From Aplysia californica (Eukaryota; Mollusca; Gastropoda; Aplysiida; Aplysiidae), in NCBI RefSeq assembly GCF_000002075.1, contig NW_004797274.1:163512-227511 (forward strand): a stretch of 64,000 nucleotides of DNA, read 5' to 3'. Numbering within the stretch: position 1 is the stretch's first letter; every line of letters starts with the position of its first letter. Position numbers and translations under genes: made by a program. The notes under the pieces were generated by a model. The model worked only from the letters and a program-made list of their open reading frames with translations. It ran no database searches and was not told where the DNA came from. Shown in pieces: positions 10,545 to 24,600 of this stretch.

Positions 10545-11628
10545 TACGGTAGTTGATATTGGCCTTATGTTAGTTATGTGTGGACAGGCTACAACGTTAG
10601 CGTCAGTAAAGTTAATAACCAACTACATGAGAGGAACTGAGGAAGGGTCTCATGCACATAGGATATTTTCTTTTTATATGTGATAGAAAGGCAGCAACTC
10701 CACTGAACAGTACACAGTCAGAGGTGCAGACTGGCCATGATACACAGTCCTCAATTTTTCGGACCAATGGAAACAGACGCGCAGGGACTCAGAATGTACA
10801 GATATGTATTGTCTTATTCACCTCGTGTAAAGACAATTTACAACAAATAAACGCAAAGTTCAATATGCTGATATTTTCAAAAATCCATTGTGTTTCCGGA
10901 TTTATCTGGAAAATAAGCACCTCTAGCAATATGAGGAAAATTTTGAGACTCAAGATCAGTGCTGCAAAAAGAGCTTTGAGCTAAACACAAGCAGACGGAA
11001 AGCTCTGTTAGGGAAATGAAAAGGGATTTATATTCAACACTATTACTACTAGAATTTACCACGGCACTAAAGTAAATTACGGTGTAAAGGAATTTGCGAA
11101 AAGGAATAAGAGTGCAAAAAGGTAGTTATTTAAATTTTTGAACAAAAGGCAAACACAATCAAGATCTGAAGCACAGTTTAAAGCATTTATTATGAAAAAT
11201 ATTTGTTGCCGTTGATGTATACAAGTACCAAGTACACATAAAGCAATGTGTGTCCTTCAAAAGTAAATTCCTGACGAAAGAACTAAAGAAGCTCACTCAT
11301 GCTTAGAAAAAAAGTAATAGATGCCTAAAGGGTTGAACGATACTTGACAGAGTATCCAATATCATTCAAGTGGGAAGGAGGGGAAAGAGGGGGGGGGGGG
11401 GGGCTAGCATATGTGCATCCATAGAACATGTACTCTAAAACAAGTACACAAGGAATTCAGGGACATGTATTACATGTATTATGTATTATGACAAAGAAGA
11501 AAGCTTTTTGGGAACATGTCAGTACAAGATGTATTTGCATAATGATATATCAACACATAAAGTCAAAGTAATAATGTTTGTGTACGAGACTGGGTTTTTT
11601 TATTGTTTTTTTTGTTTTGTGGTTCACT
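10545..11628. other. Intergenic stretch
   Basis: A degraded copy of the hAT-like terminal sequence (TTATCTGGAAAATAAGCACC) lies near 10899-10920, and a G run at 11390-11403. I see no gene. Confidence 0.5.
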
Positions 11629-11786
11629 GGCTGTGTGTGTGTGTGTGCGTGCATGAGAGAGATAGGCATTGATACAAACACACACACACACATACAGACA
11701 GTGGGGGAGAGGGAGAGAAAGAAAGAGAGAGAGAGAGTGAGAGAGAAGGGGGAAAGAGGGAGAGACAATGAGAGACGGTTAAAGAC

Positions 11787-11867
<81 letters not shown>

Positions 11868-11898
11868 AAGAGTGAAAGAGAGAGAGAGAGAGAGAGTG
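11629..11898. repeat. Compound GT / CA / GA microsatellite
   Basis: GT repeats at 11629-11648, CA at 11680-11695, then about 190 bp of GAGA with GACA interruptions. Apparent Ser/Leu-rich or Arg/Glu-rich readings are artefacts of the repeat. Confidence 0.9.
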
Positions 11899-12178
11899 CA
11901 GAGGAGATAAGCCTCACAAGTACCACTTTCACTGTATGCCAAGGATATTTCCACCACAAAACATGCCATACTGGTTAGTGAAAAAGAATATTATGTCAGA
12001 ACCTATGACAACAACGACACTATGGTGATGTGGCATTGGATAGTGCTGGTAAAGCCTCATTCAGATCAACTACACTACTGCAACTACAAAGTTTAAAAGC
12101 ACTACATGTATTACAACTACTACAGCCACAGTGGTGTCCACTTAACAGTCGGCCTAACCCATGATTGACTGAGTAGAT

Positions 12179-12300
12179 GTTTTACGGCACCATCGACACA
12201 ATTTACAGCCATCTGGATAAGACCAACCTCTGTCTTAAGTTTAGTAGAGGGTTTAACGGCGCTCGCAACTGCATAAGGTCATATGAGCGCCAAGGGGTGG
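12179..12300 (-). repeat. Head-to-tail pair of truncated SINE tails (C then A/B)
   Basis: 12179-12243 is the tail end of family C (TTTTACGGCACCATCGACAC). It is followed at 12244-12300 by the A/B terminal block (TTTAACGGCGCTCGCAACTG and GGTCATATGAGCGCC). Both keep only tail sequence, as expected for 5'-truncated retroposition. Confidence 0.6.
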
Positions 12301-12881
12301 GTGTCAACAGAGAAGTCTTTACAGGGAATCAGACTTACTCTGCTACCTCTCTAGCTTCAACTTCAACAGCACAAGGTCTGCTTCGACTATCAAGGCATCC
12401 CAGAAATAGCAGGTCACAAGAGTGTGACAAACATACAAAAGAAGTAGAGGAAAATGACAATAGTAAGGATTAGGAAAGAAAAAGCAGCAGTTCCCTGTTG
12501 TAGATCAGGCACAATTATGAGCGTGACATGACTTCTGTCTACTAACAGCAAGCTAAACTTATGTAATGGAATGTTCCTATACTATATAATGTATACGCAC
12601 ATGTACTTGGTTACAAGCAGATCTACCTTCCTAAAGGAGTAGAGCGGTGCTAAACACTTAACACTGAAGAAACATTGAGAAAGGGGGCAGGGGGAAAGAT
12701 CAACTCTCTTTGGATGTGTTTTAAGAATATGCATTAATATATAAAATTAATTGCCACTTTTGTGAGAAATCATCATACCTGAACCTCTCCTTACCTCATC
12801 AACACTTTCCCTCACTCCGCATCATTGGAATAACCAGAGGGCACTGAGACACAATCAAAATCAAACTTGCTTGTTTGTATG

Positions 12882-13052
12882 TTTTAGCTCGAGTTTTTTT
12901 TTTTTATGGCACTTGCAACACAATTAAATTAGGTCACATAAGTGCCAACAATTAGAGGTGTTACAAGAGAGTAACAGACAAACACAAAAAAAGGAGAGAT
13001 CAGGATAGATGTTTGATAGGAAAGAAGGAGCAAACCACACCAGAGCACCCCA
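12882..13052 (-). repeat. SINE family A copy
   Basis: Nearly full length; ends with CACACCAGAGCACCCCA. The tail side has a T run replacing part of TTTTAGTAAGAG. Confidence 0.8.
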
Positions 13053-13169
13053 CTTATCAAACTTGCAACCTTGTGTAAGATGGGTAACGAGGTATGGACT
13101 TGTACGTGCAAAGAGGGACTGACTTATTTCTGTGTGTACTGTAAGCCTGCAGTTTTGAGGGTTATAATT

Positions 13170-16100
13170 GCCAAGTTTTCCTTTTTTATTGTGCCAAGAT
13201 TTATTGACACATGAGATAACTGATCATAATATTATGACTAGGGAAAGGGAGAGGATATCAGTCAGCACTTGGCACATAAAGAGTTACCGCGTTCTCAACC
13301 AAATTGTTTTGTCTAAGTAAATAGAAACACATTGACATTGACACAAGAATGTTCATTTAGCGCTGGGAAAACGTAAGACAGAAACAACAGAGCAAGATAA
13401 AAGAAGTAGGACCCAATTGTGGCACACCTTCCCTCCCTCCCCCCCAAAGCATTAACTCTCTTAGCCGCCAACTTTTAAGGAAGGCAGACAGATAGAGAAA
13501 TATGGACACAGACAGAGTACCTGGTTCATAGCTACATTTCAAAGGCAGACCTTGTTTAAAAATTTACTTCTGCAAACTTTTATATAAAAATACACTGCAT
13601 TAATGCAGTAGAGAGTTAGATCTATCACAGAGGATGATTTTACTGTCTTAACTCTTCTAAGAGTGAGAAGTCGGCACATCAACTGACAAGACACTGCATT
13701 ATAGCTTTGTCTTGTTTTCATCATTTATCATAAACATCTGCTTGTTGCCACTATAGTATTATAACTGTGTCTTCATATATCAAATCTTTCTTCTTTCCTA
13801 AAAATTTGGTGGGTTACAAGCTTGTAGTCTGAAACCTTTTTTAATGATGAAGATGCTAATACATTCTCAAATTAAACTTTTTGCGAAAAAGCTGACGATT
13901 TGTAAACACGTATGCCTGTGTGCCTAAAGTCATGCGTAAATATAAAAGATAAACAGAAAATACTCAGTGGTGACAAATGGGAACAAAGTATGCAAAAACT
14001 AACAGAAAAATAGAGTTTGTGTGTCATGAGGTGAGCACATAATGTAGTTTATACTTTATCAAAACAACGAAGAAAAACCCAGCTTAGTCTGATTCTGACA
14101 ACCTACACCATGGCTTTCAGTTGGTTTTGATCAAATCTGTGACCACCCCAAAAGAGGCTGAAAAAAAAGACAGTGGAGAAGATTTCAATGTATAGGAGTG
14201 AGAGAAGGACAAAGAGGATAGGAAGACAAAAGAAACACGATACAAAAGAGTGGGAATGACAAAGGGCAATAAACAGTAAGTAAGTTGGTAAGTTCTCACA
14301 CAAACTGAAAACTTTGAAACATGTGAAATAATTTAAAACGAGACTCAATTTGCTTCTTCTCTAAAATCTCTATTTACAAAGAACATCATCAAAAACCATA
14401 GACTAATACATTAAAAAATTCCGCCTAAACTTATGATATCATAACTGCAATAGTCAAAAAATAAACACACATAATTCCAAAGCAGCTTCAATGTACCACG
14501 CGTGAGTGAACAGACCTTGCAAAACTCATCCCACTTTCAAACATTTAGATCTTGAGCTTTTGGCAGTCTTAGTTGCACCAGCCACTGACACCTCTGAGCA
14601 GCACAGTTTAACAGTAAACATATTATATTATATTACCAAACATATTTCTGGTGGCAATCAAAAGCACAACATATTAAAAAAAGTCATGCCCAAAACTTCG
14701 CTAAAAATTAAGAATCATTAGTTGCAGCGAAACAACCCAGCCAAAAAGAAAGGCTTCCTCAAACTTTTGCGTCCGAGATGGCTTGAAGCTGAAGCAAAGG
14801 CATTAGAATTTCTTGCAACGGTTGGCTGGAGAGAATCACAGCTTGAAAGGGACATTTTTACGTCGTACCTCCAAAATGTTGGACAGCCATTTTCAGAAAA
14901 CATAAAGACTACAAAATCAACCAAGAACAGGACTTAACTCACAAAGTGGTAAAAGAGCTACAGGTCCGAAGAAATAACAGCCCACAACTACTTAAAACTA
15001 TCTCAAAACTTTTAAACATTCAAAATATATTAACAATTTCAACACCAAAAGAATAATAAGAACCATTTTGGGAGCAAACGTTCATTTCATTATCATTCCC
15101 ATAAGTTGAACAGCTCAACAGCATTTTGACTGAGGTTTGAGCTTTTACTTTTATAAAAACTTGAAACTTTTGGGGAGGAAAAAATAATATGTCTCTAAAT
15201 TATGAGCCCAGTTTCTTTTGCGTTTGTTTGATAAAAAATAATGAACCCAAGAGAGTTTGTCAAGATATTTTTTCCCTCCTATTTTTCTAAAAAGCTCATT
15301 TTTGCTACCAAGGACCAGACAGCCCTGTCAATCAGTTGATACACGTTAACGAAATGTATTCCTGTCAGTTCTTCGAACGAGGCATGTCAAGTGTCCTACC
15401 ACAAGGAAACCATTCTTTTTGTCTGTTGAAGCAACATGGTCTTATCCTTTTAAAAAGTTTTGTTAAAAATAAAACACATAAAAAGTCAGAGTTAAATTCC
15501 CTTTAAAAAATAATTCTGATTATTAATTTGATAAATCTACTCCAAAACATTGTGTAAAAAATATAGCAGAATGAAATTCTGGCAATATCCTCTCCAAGCA
15601 ATAATACATTTCTCTTTCACATCCATTCCTCTCTTTCAACCCAGCACATTATGATTAACAACATTGGTCACAGCATACATTGAAATGCATCATCAGGTTA
15701 GTTCCCAAGGTGCTCTCTGCACTCTCTCTCTCTGTTTCTCTTTATCTGCCTCTCTCTTGGTCTCTCTTTATCTGCCTCTCTCTCAGTCTCTCTTTCCCTG
15801 TCTCTCTCTCCATGTCAGTCCCTCTCATGCTCTCTCTTTTTCTCTTGGTGTCTCTCTCCCTCTCCCTCTCACTCTTTCTCCTTCTGTTCTAAGTGTCTCT
15901 CTCTCCCTCTCTCTTTCACTTGCAGTGAGTAGTGAGGACACCAAGAACTTCTCTGCACAAAGCAAACAAATCTACTCTTAGAGTCAACATTCAAAGACAC
16001 CACTTTTTCTTTTATAAACAAAGTAGCCGGCAAATACAGTACATTATTTCAGTTAACACTTTAGTTTTGCTGTGTTTTTATACAATGAGGAAAGCACTCA

Positions 16101-18584
16101 CAAATATTTGATTCGTTGCAGAATTCAGAATGCTCATTTCATATAAACTATCCAGAGAATTCAACATCAACGAGAGCCACCACCACCACCTGTAGGAGAT
16201 ACAGTGGACACGGTCAAAGCCATTAAGCAGTCATGACACGACCATACAGTTTCTATACCTGCATCAAAAAACTCAAGACCACAGATTCTCAAAATATATT
16301 CACAACAATTATCCTTTGCATCCGCAAAAACATTTTTGTCACCTACCATAACAAGCCCACAGTCCAGCAAAAGACAGCATGAGAAATGATAATGTAGAAA
16401 AAAGCTTTTGTATAAAAAAATGAGGTTGACAGCTGCATACTCACTCGACTCCACGGACACATGGTTTAGTAAAACATGCTTTAAAACAAATCTAGGCCAC
16501 ATCGCAACAAAGAAACTGCTACAAACAGAAAGGTGCATTCATCTCTGTTTTGATTGGCCACACTATCCATTGGTCTACTCACTAGGAAAGAAGGCAGAGT
16601 ACATTAAAAAGAAACTAGTGTCTCACATAATGAATTTTGAAAACTGCTAATCATTCACTTCACAACAAATACATGCATGGATCAGGATTAGCAAATTCAT
16701 AAAGGCGTACATGGTTCATTAAAAAACATTGGATCTTATCTTTTAGTTATATATTGTGCAATACATCGGAGTTCTGCAAAGCTAAAAATCAGCAGCAAAA
16801 TAGAGACATCAGATCCAGGATTTTCTGTCCAGTGCGATGTAGGAATGTGCACCTGATGTGTTACAGCCAACATATAGAAAAAAACAATTCCCCCTCAGCT
16901 CCACCACAATACAAAAGTCACAGGCACTGCCCTGGTATTAAACTGAACCAAAGTCTTGAGCGCTACAAACAACAGAAATCCCTCACGACAACAGATCCCA
17001 CCACTCTCTGTCCATCTCTCCATCTGTTTAATGATAGCAACCCAGCCAATGGCACTGTGAGAAGTTCCAAAACAAGGACTACATAGATTTTAAAGCTTTC
17101 TGGTTACACAGACTAGCATACAAAGTTCACCTTACCGTCCCTTTTCCTGGTGCCAGCATTTAAAACGTTATTATAGTATGTATACAAAATCTTTGTCCCC
17201 ACCTCATTTCAATCACCACTTACTCCGTATTGCCGTTTACATGTCACATCAAATATTGGGTACACTGACAGCTAATGTTAAAGCAACACCTTCACTGACT
17301 TTATCTTATGACATAAGGTCTATGTGAGCGTGTGTATCAATGCAAACACTATAGCTACATAGAGTGTAGGCACAAATGTAGCAGTCTCTTTAAGTATCCT
17401 TTCTTTAAATGTAGACTTTGTTGTGAGCACTTGAGAAGGCAACTTGAGGAGCCAAGCACAGCGAGTACACAATCATCGGGAGCAAACATCAGTTTCAAAT
17501 TACTCAAACTTCCTTCTTGCTTCCATTTCAAATTGCTGTACAGTATCGTCACGGCATGGCTCAAGCACATTTTTAACACATGCTGAAACATCAAGTCACA
17601 AACAACTGACAATTCAAACAGATTTGCAAAAATGCACAAGTAAGGTGTTGCAATATGGTCCACTTCAAATTCAGAATTTGCATATATAAAAATGAAATTG
17701 CTGACTGGATTTTATAACAGAAAAGCTAGGTTAACAGGTTGGTTTGTTTGCACTGTTAAACCTTTCGACACACACGCACTGCGTTCCTCTCAGGGTTATT
17801 CATGCTCAGGGTATGGGCAAACACTTACACTATGACTATAATCCTTTCATGTGTACAAGTGCATTGGTACTACTAACTTCCTGTAACAGTGTAACGAAAA
17901 AGTCACAAACACCACAATACCAGGAATGACGCTACACAATTTTAACACTGCATCAGTGACACGGATACACTGCAAGCAGGCAAACTTTTGGCTACACCAC
18001 ACAAGCAATCATTAGGCCATGGGTAGAAATCCAGCTAGATGGTAAGGAAAAGATCTCATCTGTTCTCTTCAAGGAGGCAGAACCCTCTACCATTCCACCA
18101 CTGATGTTGTAAGAACACAGTTGCCACAGATATCCAGTAAATCATTTTGATTTTCACACGCAAAACACAGCACGAGAGCTTCCCAGGAATATTTAATAGA
18201 CAAAAAAACAACCTGGAAGCACTGGTGATTTCTGGCAGACATGGGCACATAAGAGACGGTTGCGTTAGAGGACTCATATCGGGAGAGTAGTTCTGTAGGG
18301 TACGTGCTGTTGCGCTCCAACAATCCAGGAAATTTGCAAGATAAAATATTGACTTCCTGTGCCTGAGACACATGGCGGCATGTGGAGATCCTTAGTCAAG
18401 ATTCATCTCAACAAGATTCTGAACTCGTAAGTCGTAAGTAAAAGAGGTGTGGAAACACTCTTGCTAGAATAAATATATGATGATGCATGGTCTTGAAAGA
18501 CCTGTAGATTAATGTATATCCAGGTGGAGATGTCTGTGGAGATGTCTGATGTAGCAAGCCAAAGTACAGATGTAGAGGTCTTGT
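13170..18584 (-). other. Anion exchanger 3' UTR / 3' flank
   Basis: Downstream of the stop at 18585. No family A SINE lies between 13052 and 18930 and no second gene is visible, so a long 3' UTR is possible. The end is undetermined: AATAAA on the - strand occurs at 13185-13190 and again near 11184-11190. A CT microsatellite lies at 15716-15925. Confidence 0.35.
15716..15925. repeat. CT-rich microsatellite
   Basis: CTCTCT tracts with TTT/CCC interruptions. Ser/Leu-rich readings in it are not genes. Confidence 0.9.
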
Positions 18585-18665
18585 TTAGATAGGCATGTGA
18601 GCCTGTTGGTAGAAATCCGGATCATCTTCCTCATCCAGGTCAAAGGCTTCTTCTTCTTTGTCCAA
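18585..18665 (-). CDS. SLC4A2: Anion exchanger last exon: acidic C-terminal tail
   Basis: Acceptor ttcttgcag, phase 0. It reads [18 protein letters not shown], then YQQAHMPI and TAA (18585-18587). The tail matches the AE2/AE3 ending (LDANEAEP... EYNEMPMPV) and is the best discriminator from Na+-coupled relatives. Confidence 0.95.
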   Translation of the reverse strand: MDKEEEAFDLDEEDDPDFYQQAHMPI

Positions 18666-21600
18666 CTGCAAGAAGAAAAATAAAAGTATGAATATTTTAG
18701 AAATGAAAGCAGCAAAACTTAACATTCCAGTCACTCCAAATAAGAACATTATCTGAAAGAAGAAAAAAAAGCAGAAGACTAACACAATAAAAAACATAAC
18801 AAAAGTTAACTCTCTCTGAACAAGGGCAAATCAAAATTTACTTTCAATGTTACAGTTTGAGGAGTAACTTTCTTCCTTATATAAGTGACCCTCGGCTTTT
18901 CATTTTGAGAGCTTAAAAAGTAATCAGCTTTTTAGTTTTAGTAAGAGTTTTACAGCACTCACTTGCAATACAAATAGGCCTTAAAAGCCTTAAGTGCGGA
19001 ATATTAAAGATATTACTAGAGAGTAACATACATCATGTACAAAGAAAAGAAGAGTTAAGAATGAGAGATGTTTGATAGGAAAGAAGGAGCAAACCAAAAA
19101 AGAGCACCCACAAACCACCTACTAATCAACTCCAGATCATAACAGGTGGTGTATACAAACTAGCAACATCGCTGTCTTTACCTCTAATTCATAAAATATA
19201 CTGTCACACATAGTTTTTTCAGTTTTAGTAAGAATCTTACAGCATCAATACAAATATGTCATATACATGTACCTGCGGAAAATAAAAGGTGTCACTAGAG
19301 GGTAACATACAAAGAAAAAGAGGAGGGGAGATAAGTATGACAGATGTTTGATGGGAAAGAAGGAGCAGACCACACCAGAGCATCCACCAACTGCCCACAT
19401 AGTGGCACTATTAAGGCACCAAACTTACCTCTTCTAATTCTTCTTTGCTAAAGAACCGAACCACAGCCTTCATTCTCAGCGGCACCAACAGGATGAGCAT
19501 GAAGGGGAAGGCGAGTGCGGCCTGTGTCGACTTGATGATGAGGAGGAAAACCAGGCAACCCAGCTGGATCAGCGTGAACTTGTGCATGGCCATGGTCCGC
19601 ACCTGGCAACCAGAATCAGTATATATGTATACAAATGTACACAGTTAAGGTTAAGGGAGGTATGGAAGGAGTGAGAAGAAAAGGTGATAGTGAGGAAGAA
19701 GGAGAGGGAGGGAGGGACAGAGAGGAAGAGGGAAGAGCTGAGGTTTGGGAAGCAGGTGGGGAGTGAGAGGAAGAGGTAGAAGATGAAGGAGTGAAAACAA
19801 AGGAGGGAGGAAGAGTAACAGGGATTGAGGAACAGGGACAATTGCAGAACATTTAAACATCACAAAGATTGCTCTATAATACAGTAATAAAGCAACACAA
19901 TAACAGAAAGCAAAAGAAGACAAATGGTGAACGTGATACCTGGAAAACCAAAAGACAACTGAAAAATGATTAAACATCATATGAGCAACAAAAAAGGAAA
20001 GATATTCTAAGTCTTGCAGAAACAAAACAAAAGTATTGACCTTTAAAAAAAGATAGAGCATTCTCGAACAGTCTACCCCTGCTTAAGAATTCACATCATC
20101 ACACAATACTGTGGGACAGCTTTTCCAAAAGAGAACTTCATACTGACAAGCAGGTTGAAATACACACTACCCCTAACATTCATCTTGTAGAGTCAAATCT
20201 ACTTTAATGGCCACCTTTCTCCATTTTCCTGCTAGGTTTCTTATATCCCCCTCAGCGAAGGTTGACCATGACAGGCAGGGCTGCAGCCTGCCTTCTAAAC
20301 GATATAAATTGGGTTGATGAAGGGTGTGAAACACTTACATCCAAAAAGGGGGGAAAATGAAATAAAAAAAAGGGGGGGGGGGGGGGGGGGGGGAGTAAAA
20401 TCCTCGTGTCTTGCTCACCTTACGGACGTAGCTGACCGACGGATGGTACTTGACGGGCATGAGCAACAGCTTGATCCTCTCAAACATCTGCACACCACTC
20501 ATGGCCGACACGCCCAGGTACAGGAACACGCCGAACAGAGCTGGCACAGGGATGGCCCGCAGGACGGGGCCCAGGCCGGCCGACAAACCTGACGGAACAA
20601 ATTTCAACAGGAGTTAAGGGAAAGCTTCAGTTTAGTAAGAGTATTACTGCACTTGCAACACAAAAAAGTAACAAGAAAAAGAAGGAGGAGAAATAAAGGC
20701 GACTGATGATTGATAGGAAAGAAAGAGAAAATCACACCAGAGCACCTGCCAATCACACACAGCTTCAATTTTATTCCTAAAGCATTTCCATAAAAAGCTT
20801 GTGAGCCTTACAAAGGTTTTGGAAAAATAATTATCTTACAGTAAACGTTTCTCGATTTGGACTTTAGTTTTACTAAGAGTTTTACAGCACATGCAATGCA
20901 AATAGGTCACATAAATGCCAAAGATTAGAGTTGTTACTTCAAAGAAAAGAACGATGAGAGGTAAGTATGTCATATGTTTGATCAGAAAGAAGGAGCAAAA
21001 CCACACCAGAGCAGCTGCTAACCAATCAACCAGCCCAACAGTGTCCTCACCTATCAACAAGTGCACGGCAAAGTTGGTGACCCTCTGCTCTTTGACCCCC
21101 AGCAGCTGCGGCTTCTCTCCGGGGGCATGTGTCCGACTGTACTCGCTGAGCGCACTGACGTGAGCGACAGTCCGCACGGTGGCCGCACACATCCACGGCA
21201 GGCCAAACAGGCCACCCACGAAGGTCAGGAAACCCAGGAGGAGCTGGTCCACGTGGTAGCCCGAGCCTTTCTGGAGCTTCCTCTCTTTCTTGTTCAGGAT
21301 CATTCTGAAGGAGTAAAGCAATAAATGATGGGTTTTCGTTTAGGACTATCCTCAAGGGGTAAAGCAACAATTTAAGGGTGTTAGTTTAGGATCACTTTGA
21401 GGGAGAAAAGCAATAATTTATGGGTTCTTGTTTAGGATCATTCTGGGAGAAAAAAACAAAAATTTATGGGCGTTAGTTAATGATCATCTTGAGGGAATAA
21501 AGCAAAATTTTAATTATGGGTTTTAATTTAGGATCTTCCTCAAGGTTAAAGCAATAATTTATGGGTTTTAGCTTTGGATCATTCTCAAGGGGTAAAGCAA

Positions 21601-24600
21601 CAGTTTATGGGTTTAAGTTTTGGATCATCCTCATGGAGTATAGCATCATCCAACAGATCAGATGTACCAAGTCCCTTAATTTTGAAAACAATATTTACTG
21701 TAGTTTTTAATTTCGGGTACAGGTTGGACGTGCTTGAGAAAAATGTACAAATTCTAATTCTAATTGTTTAAAAGTTGAACTAGGACTCACTCTGTGATCT
21801 GAGTCTCCATGAAGAGAAGAATAAAGATGAGGAAGCCCGGCAGGATGGCTGCGAAAGCGATCCACACAGGAGTGGAGCTGTGTATTCCTGTAGGGTTGAT
21901 GAACCATGGCCTTGATGAGGAGGTCGGGGTCAGGGGGTCCGTTATGTCCAGTTTCTGGAGAGCAAGAAAGAGAAAAAATGACCTTCTAATGGTGTTACTA
22001 TAATAATAATAAAAATAATAATAATTTCTTTTAAAAATTAAAAAATTAATAATAAAATAATAATAATAATAGATAGCATTTGTATAGCGCAAATCCCCGC
22101 TCAACAGCAGGCTCTATGCGCTTTACACTATATTATTACCCCAGCAGACCATAGAACACTCCGAAACATTCTCAGCTTCCCGGGAAGCATACAGTGCAAG
22201 CAGCTGATTAAGCGCTCAAACACTAACATACTGACAAGATCTTTCGCTGTCTATAGCCGGGTACCCATTCCCACCTGGGTGAAGTGAGGAAAATTCGTGT
22301 AAAGTGCCTTTCCCAAGGACACAACGTCGGGTCCCTGACGGGATTCGAACCCACGATCTTACGGTTGCGAGTCCGAGAAAATAATATTAATAATAAACAA
22401 TGAAAGTGCTCAATACATTTTTATTCCTATAGCACATTACCGCAAGGAAAGTGGTCAATTCAATTTACAATAATTAAAAAAACATGCACCACACAGTTCC
22501 AGAGATTCTCTCTCTCTCTCTCTCTCCCTCTGCTCTCTCTCGTTCTCTCTGCTCTCTCTCTCTCTCTCTCGTTCTCTCTCTCTCTCGTTCTCTCTCTCTC
22601 TCTCTTCCTCCCTCTGCTTTCTCTCTCAGCCAATTGAGAGTTTACAATTATCCTTACTCCTGTCCCTCCCACTGTTAGTGAGAGGGAAAATACATCCAGC
22701 AGGAACAATATTTTATGCTCTATCAATAATTTATGTCATCCAGAAAGCATATGGCACTTTTTTTAAAGTAAGCATTTTACAGCACTTGCAATACAGTTAG
22801 GTCATATAAGAGCTGAAGATTAGAGGATTTACAAAAGAGTAACACGCACAAAAAAAAGGAGGAGAGACAAGGGTGATAGATGTGTGATGGGAAAGAAGGA
22901 GCAAACCACAACAGAGCACCCGTCAACCACCCACCAGGCTGTGTTGAGGGTGGTAACAGGGGGAAAAAAAGGCTGCATGGAAAAACATCCAAGGGTAGTT
23001 GTTGTGGACAATTTCGACTGTAGTATAATTAGTAAGTTTTATCAAATGTAACAGTTCAACTGACCTGTACATATGTCTCGTTCATGAGCAAGCCCAGGAG
23101 GGTCATAGACAACAAGGCAATCAGCACCCCGAAGTCTCCCAAGGCACGCCGAACCTGCAACAGAGACACATAGAATTAGAAATATTTTACATATCAGCCT
23201 TTTCCTCTCATTGCAGTCACATGTCATACATAAAGTCAAATGGCCACAAAGACACAACACAGCTTATTTTGAAGGCAGAGCACATGGTCCTTCAGTCCAG
23301 ATAAAAGGTAAAGAGGAATTAAAAATTTGCTACCACACAAAACAGTTACAATGTTCGCACCATCATATGACAACACGAGAATATCATATAGATGTATTAG
23401 GACTTACTGAACATGCAAGCATGAAGAAATGTCATTCAAGAGGGCAAAGCAAAACAGTCACATAATTGTATGATAAAAAACAAAAACTTAGAAATATTTC
23501 AGGCTTCAGAAAAGTGGCGATCCACAACGAAAAATATAAGAAAAATTAATATCACCTCCCAGTGAAGATTTAATACTACTTACACTTCGCCCAAAGAACT
23601 TGCTGTTTCGAAACACCCTCAAGAAGTAAGCGATGAGGAAGGTCCCCAGTGTCAGGATGAGAGACATAAGGGCGGTGTTTGGCTGGTTCTTTATCTCCGC
23701 CTCGTGCTCTGCTGAATGGTCTGACAGATGACCAAAGACACTCGTCCCGTTCGCTGTGGTGTCCTCCGCCAGCCAGTCTGAGCTGTTGCCAGCCAGGTGG
23801 GCCAGCCAGTCAGAGCCGTTGCCCACAGAGTATGGGTGAGTGTCGTTGTCCGAGCCTAAACCGGTCAGGTTCCCTATATCACAGTAGTCTTCCTTCAGAG
23901 GGTGGGTGGCAAAAATCTGGGGAGAGGCGAACATAGATTGATGAGTACTGGCTAGTCATCAAGAGTCCTTTTACCCACACAGCACAGTAAGACACTGCTC
24001 AAAAATCACTTCTCTGTAAAAAAAAAAACCAACCTACAGTCCTGTACTTCTATTGACATCAGTACTTACCCTCTGATTTTTTTTCTTTACATGGATTCAG
24101 TAATAACCATATAAGAATTAGATCTGTTTTAAAACATAAAACAAATTACCTGGTTAACAAGGGGAATAAATTCTACTAGTTTGTGAACTTTTCAAACATA
24201 CACATTCCCAACTCACAGCCTTGGTTGTACATTAGACAACTGCCAACAATGTAGGTACCGTAATGCTTTGGGGGAAAACAAAATTTTACTCGACAAAATG
24301 AGCCATATTTTTTCAAACACTCTACAGTGCAAGCTGCAAGATGAGAAAACACCAAGCATAAGACACACTAGACAGTCACAACCCTGTACTGACCTACTAG
24401 ACAGTCACTTCCCTCTACTGACCAGCACGACACTTTAGTTTTTAGTAGTTTTAGTAAGTGTTTTAAGGCACTTGCAACACAATAAGGTCATATAAGTGCC
24501 AAAGACTAGAGGTGTTACAAGAGAGTAACAAACACAAAAAAGGAGAGGAGACAAAGACGATAAGTGTTCAATAGGAAAGAAGAAGCAACCACACCAGAGC

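Noticed and set aside
11550-11969. Ser/Leu-rich or Arg/Glu-rich open frames of over 100 codons
   Set aside because: They are GA/CT microsatellite read in different frames; there are no domains or splice context.
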